Below, piece by piece: positions 62,094-62,244 of a stretch of 62,244 nucleotides of DNA. The stretch comes from Acidobacteriota bacterium. Lineage in GTDB: Bacteria > Acidobacteriota > CAIWXX01. Where the stretch lies: assembly GCA_016191015.1 (NCBI GenBank), contig JACPPM010000304.1:1-62244 (forward strand), written 5' to 3'. The notes under the pieces were generated by a model. It saw nothing but the letters and a program-made list of their open reading frames with translations. It had not been told where the DNA came from and searched no databases. Every line of letters begins with the position of its first letter. Positions within the stretch are counted from its first letter, which is position 1. The position numbers and the translations under genes are program-made.

Positions 62094-62244
62094 GCGACAC
62101 GAGGCCCAGATCCGGCGATAAGGGGCATCTGCGGCGTCGCCTTCGTCGCTGCGGTGCTCACATAGCACGGTGTATGCTGCGCGTCACCCGCCGGTGCCTC
62201 GCTCCTCGGCTCCTTGCACCTGCACCCTTCTCGCCGGCCTGGGC

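Noticed and set aside
62094-62244. Hairpin after the S9 peptidase as a terminator
   Set aside because: GGCGAC/GTCGCC arms are far apart with no T run; too weak to call.

Overview
The window is GC-rich bacterial chromosome and most resembles Acidobacteriota. This is an inference from gene style: Ser/Thr kinases of the GEGGMGEVYRARDTRL type carrying TolB/TPR tails, an ECF sigma factor coupled to a receptor kinase, many large secreted repeat proteins, S9 peptidases and Tat-exported DUF362 proteins. No rRNA, intact tRNA or CRISPR array is visible.

Layout. 1-3.9 kb: a short dispersed repeat, an ECF sigma factor translationally coupled to a multi-membrane-span kinase, and a lipoprotein. 4.0-15.5 kb: secreted or surface proteins on the minus strand. 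These are two paralogous IPT/TIG plus parallel beta-helix proteins, an RTX-type calcium-binding repeat protein, two tandem Asp-box beta-propeller paralogs and a metzincin-like protease. Three of them (starts at 5710, 9070 and 15483) share a 44-bp upstream element. 15.7-16.4 kb: a methyltransferase that carries an export signal.

16.4-33.2 kb is a metal (iron) island. One plus-strand operon, preceded by a Fur-box-like promoter, encodes an outer-membrane barrel, a 55-residue FeoA domain that was easy to miss, a P1B-type ATPase, an HMA2-type protein and two small membrane proteins. A second plus-strand unit has a clear promoter/Fur box and a structured leader; it encodes a TonB-dependent receptor fused to an exported CbiX-type chelatase, followed by a small CPHG protein. 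On the minus strand a continuous, stop/start-overlapping operon encodes FTR1, P19, an OprB-type porin, a DUF2318 membrane protein, two FtsX-type permeases and an ABC ATPase. This is the P19/Fet iron-uptake machinery with a porin added and no thioredoxin-like genes. A Fur-family regulator follows. The FTR1 promoter carries a perfect 7-1-7 palindrome, and a degraded copy lies in the matching place in the regulator's own promoter.

33.6-47.4 kb: an unrecognised low-complexity protein, a secreted propeller, two further Ser/Thr kinases (one with PEGA domains), a FadL-type barrel, a class GN sortase with its VIT/vWA substrate (LPQTA sorting signal), and a PLP-dependent threonine dehydratase. 47.6-49.8 kb: a decayed IS630-type transposase fragment, rlmN, and an M50 protease.

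50.0-55.8 kb is a two-gene cassette: a nucleotidyltransferase-fold protein two bases upstream of a 1747-residue protein with an N-terminal nuclease-like region, a STAND-type P-loop and a long helical C-terminus. It is a candidate anti-phage defence module. 55.8-62.1 kb: a second copy of the dispersed repeat, a TonB-dependent receptor, a DUF362/lipoprotein pair and an S9 peptidase.
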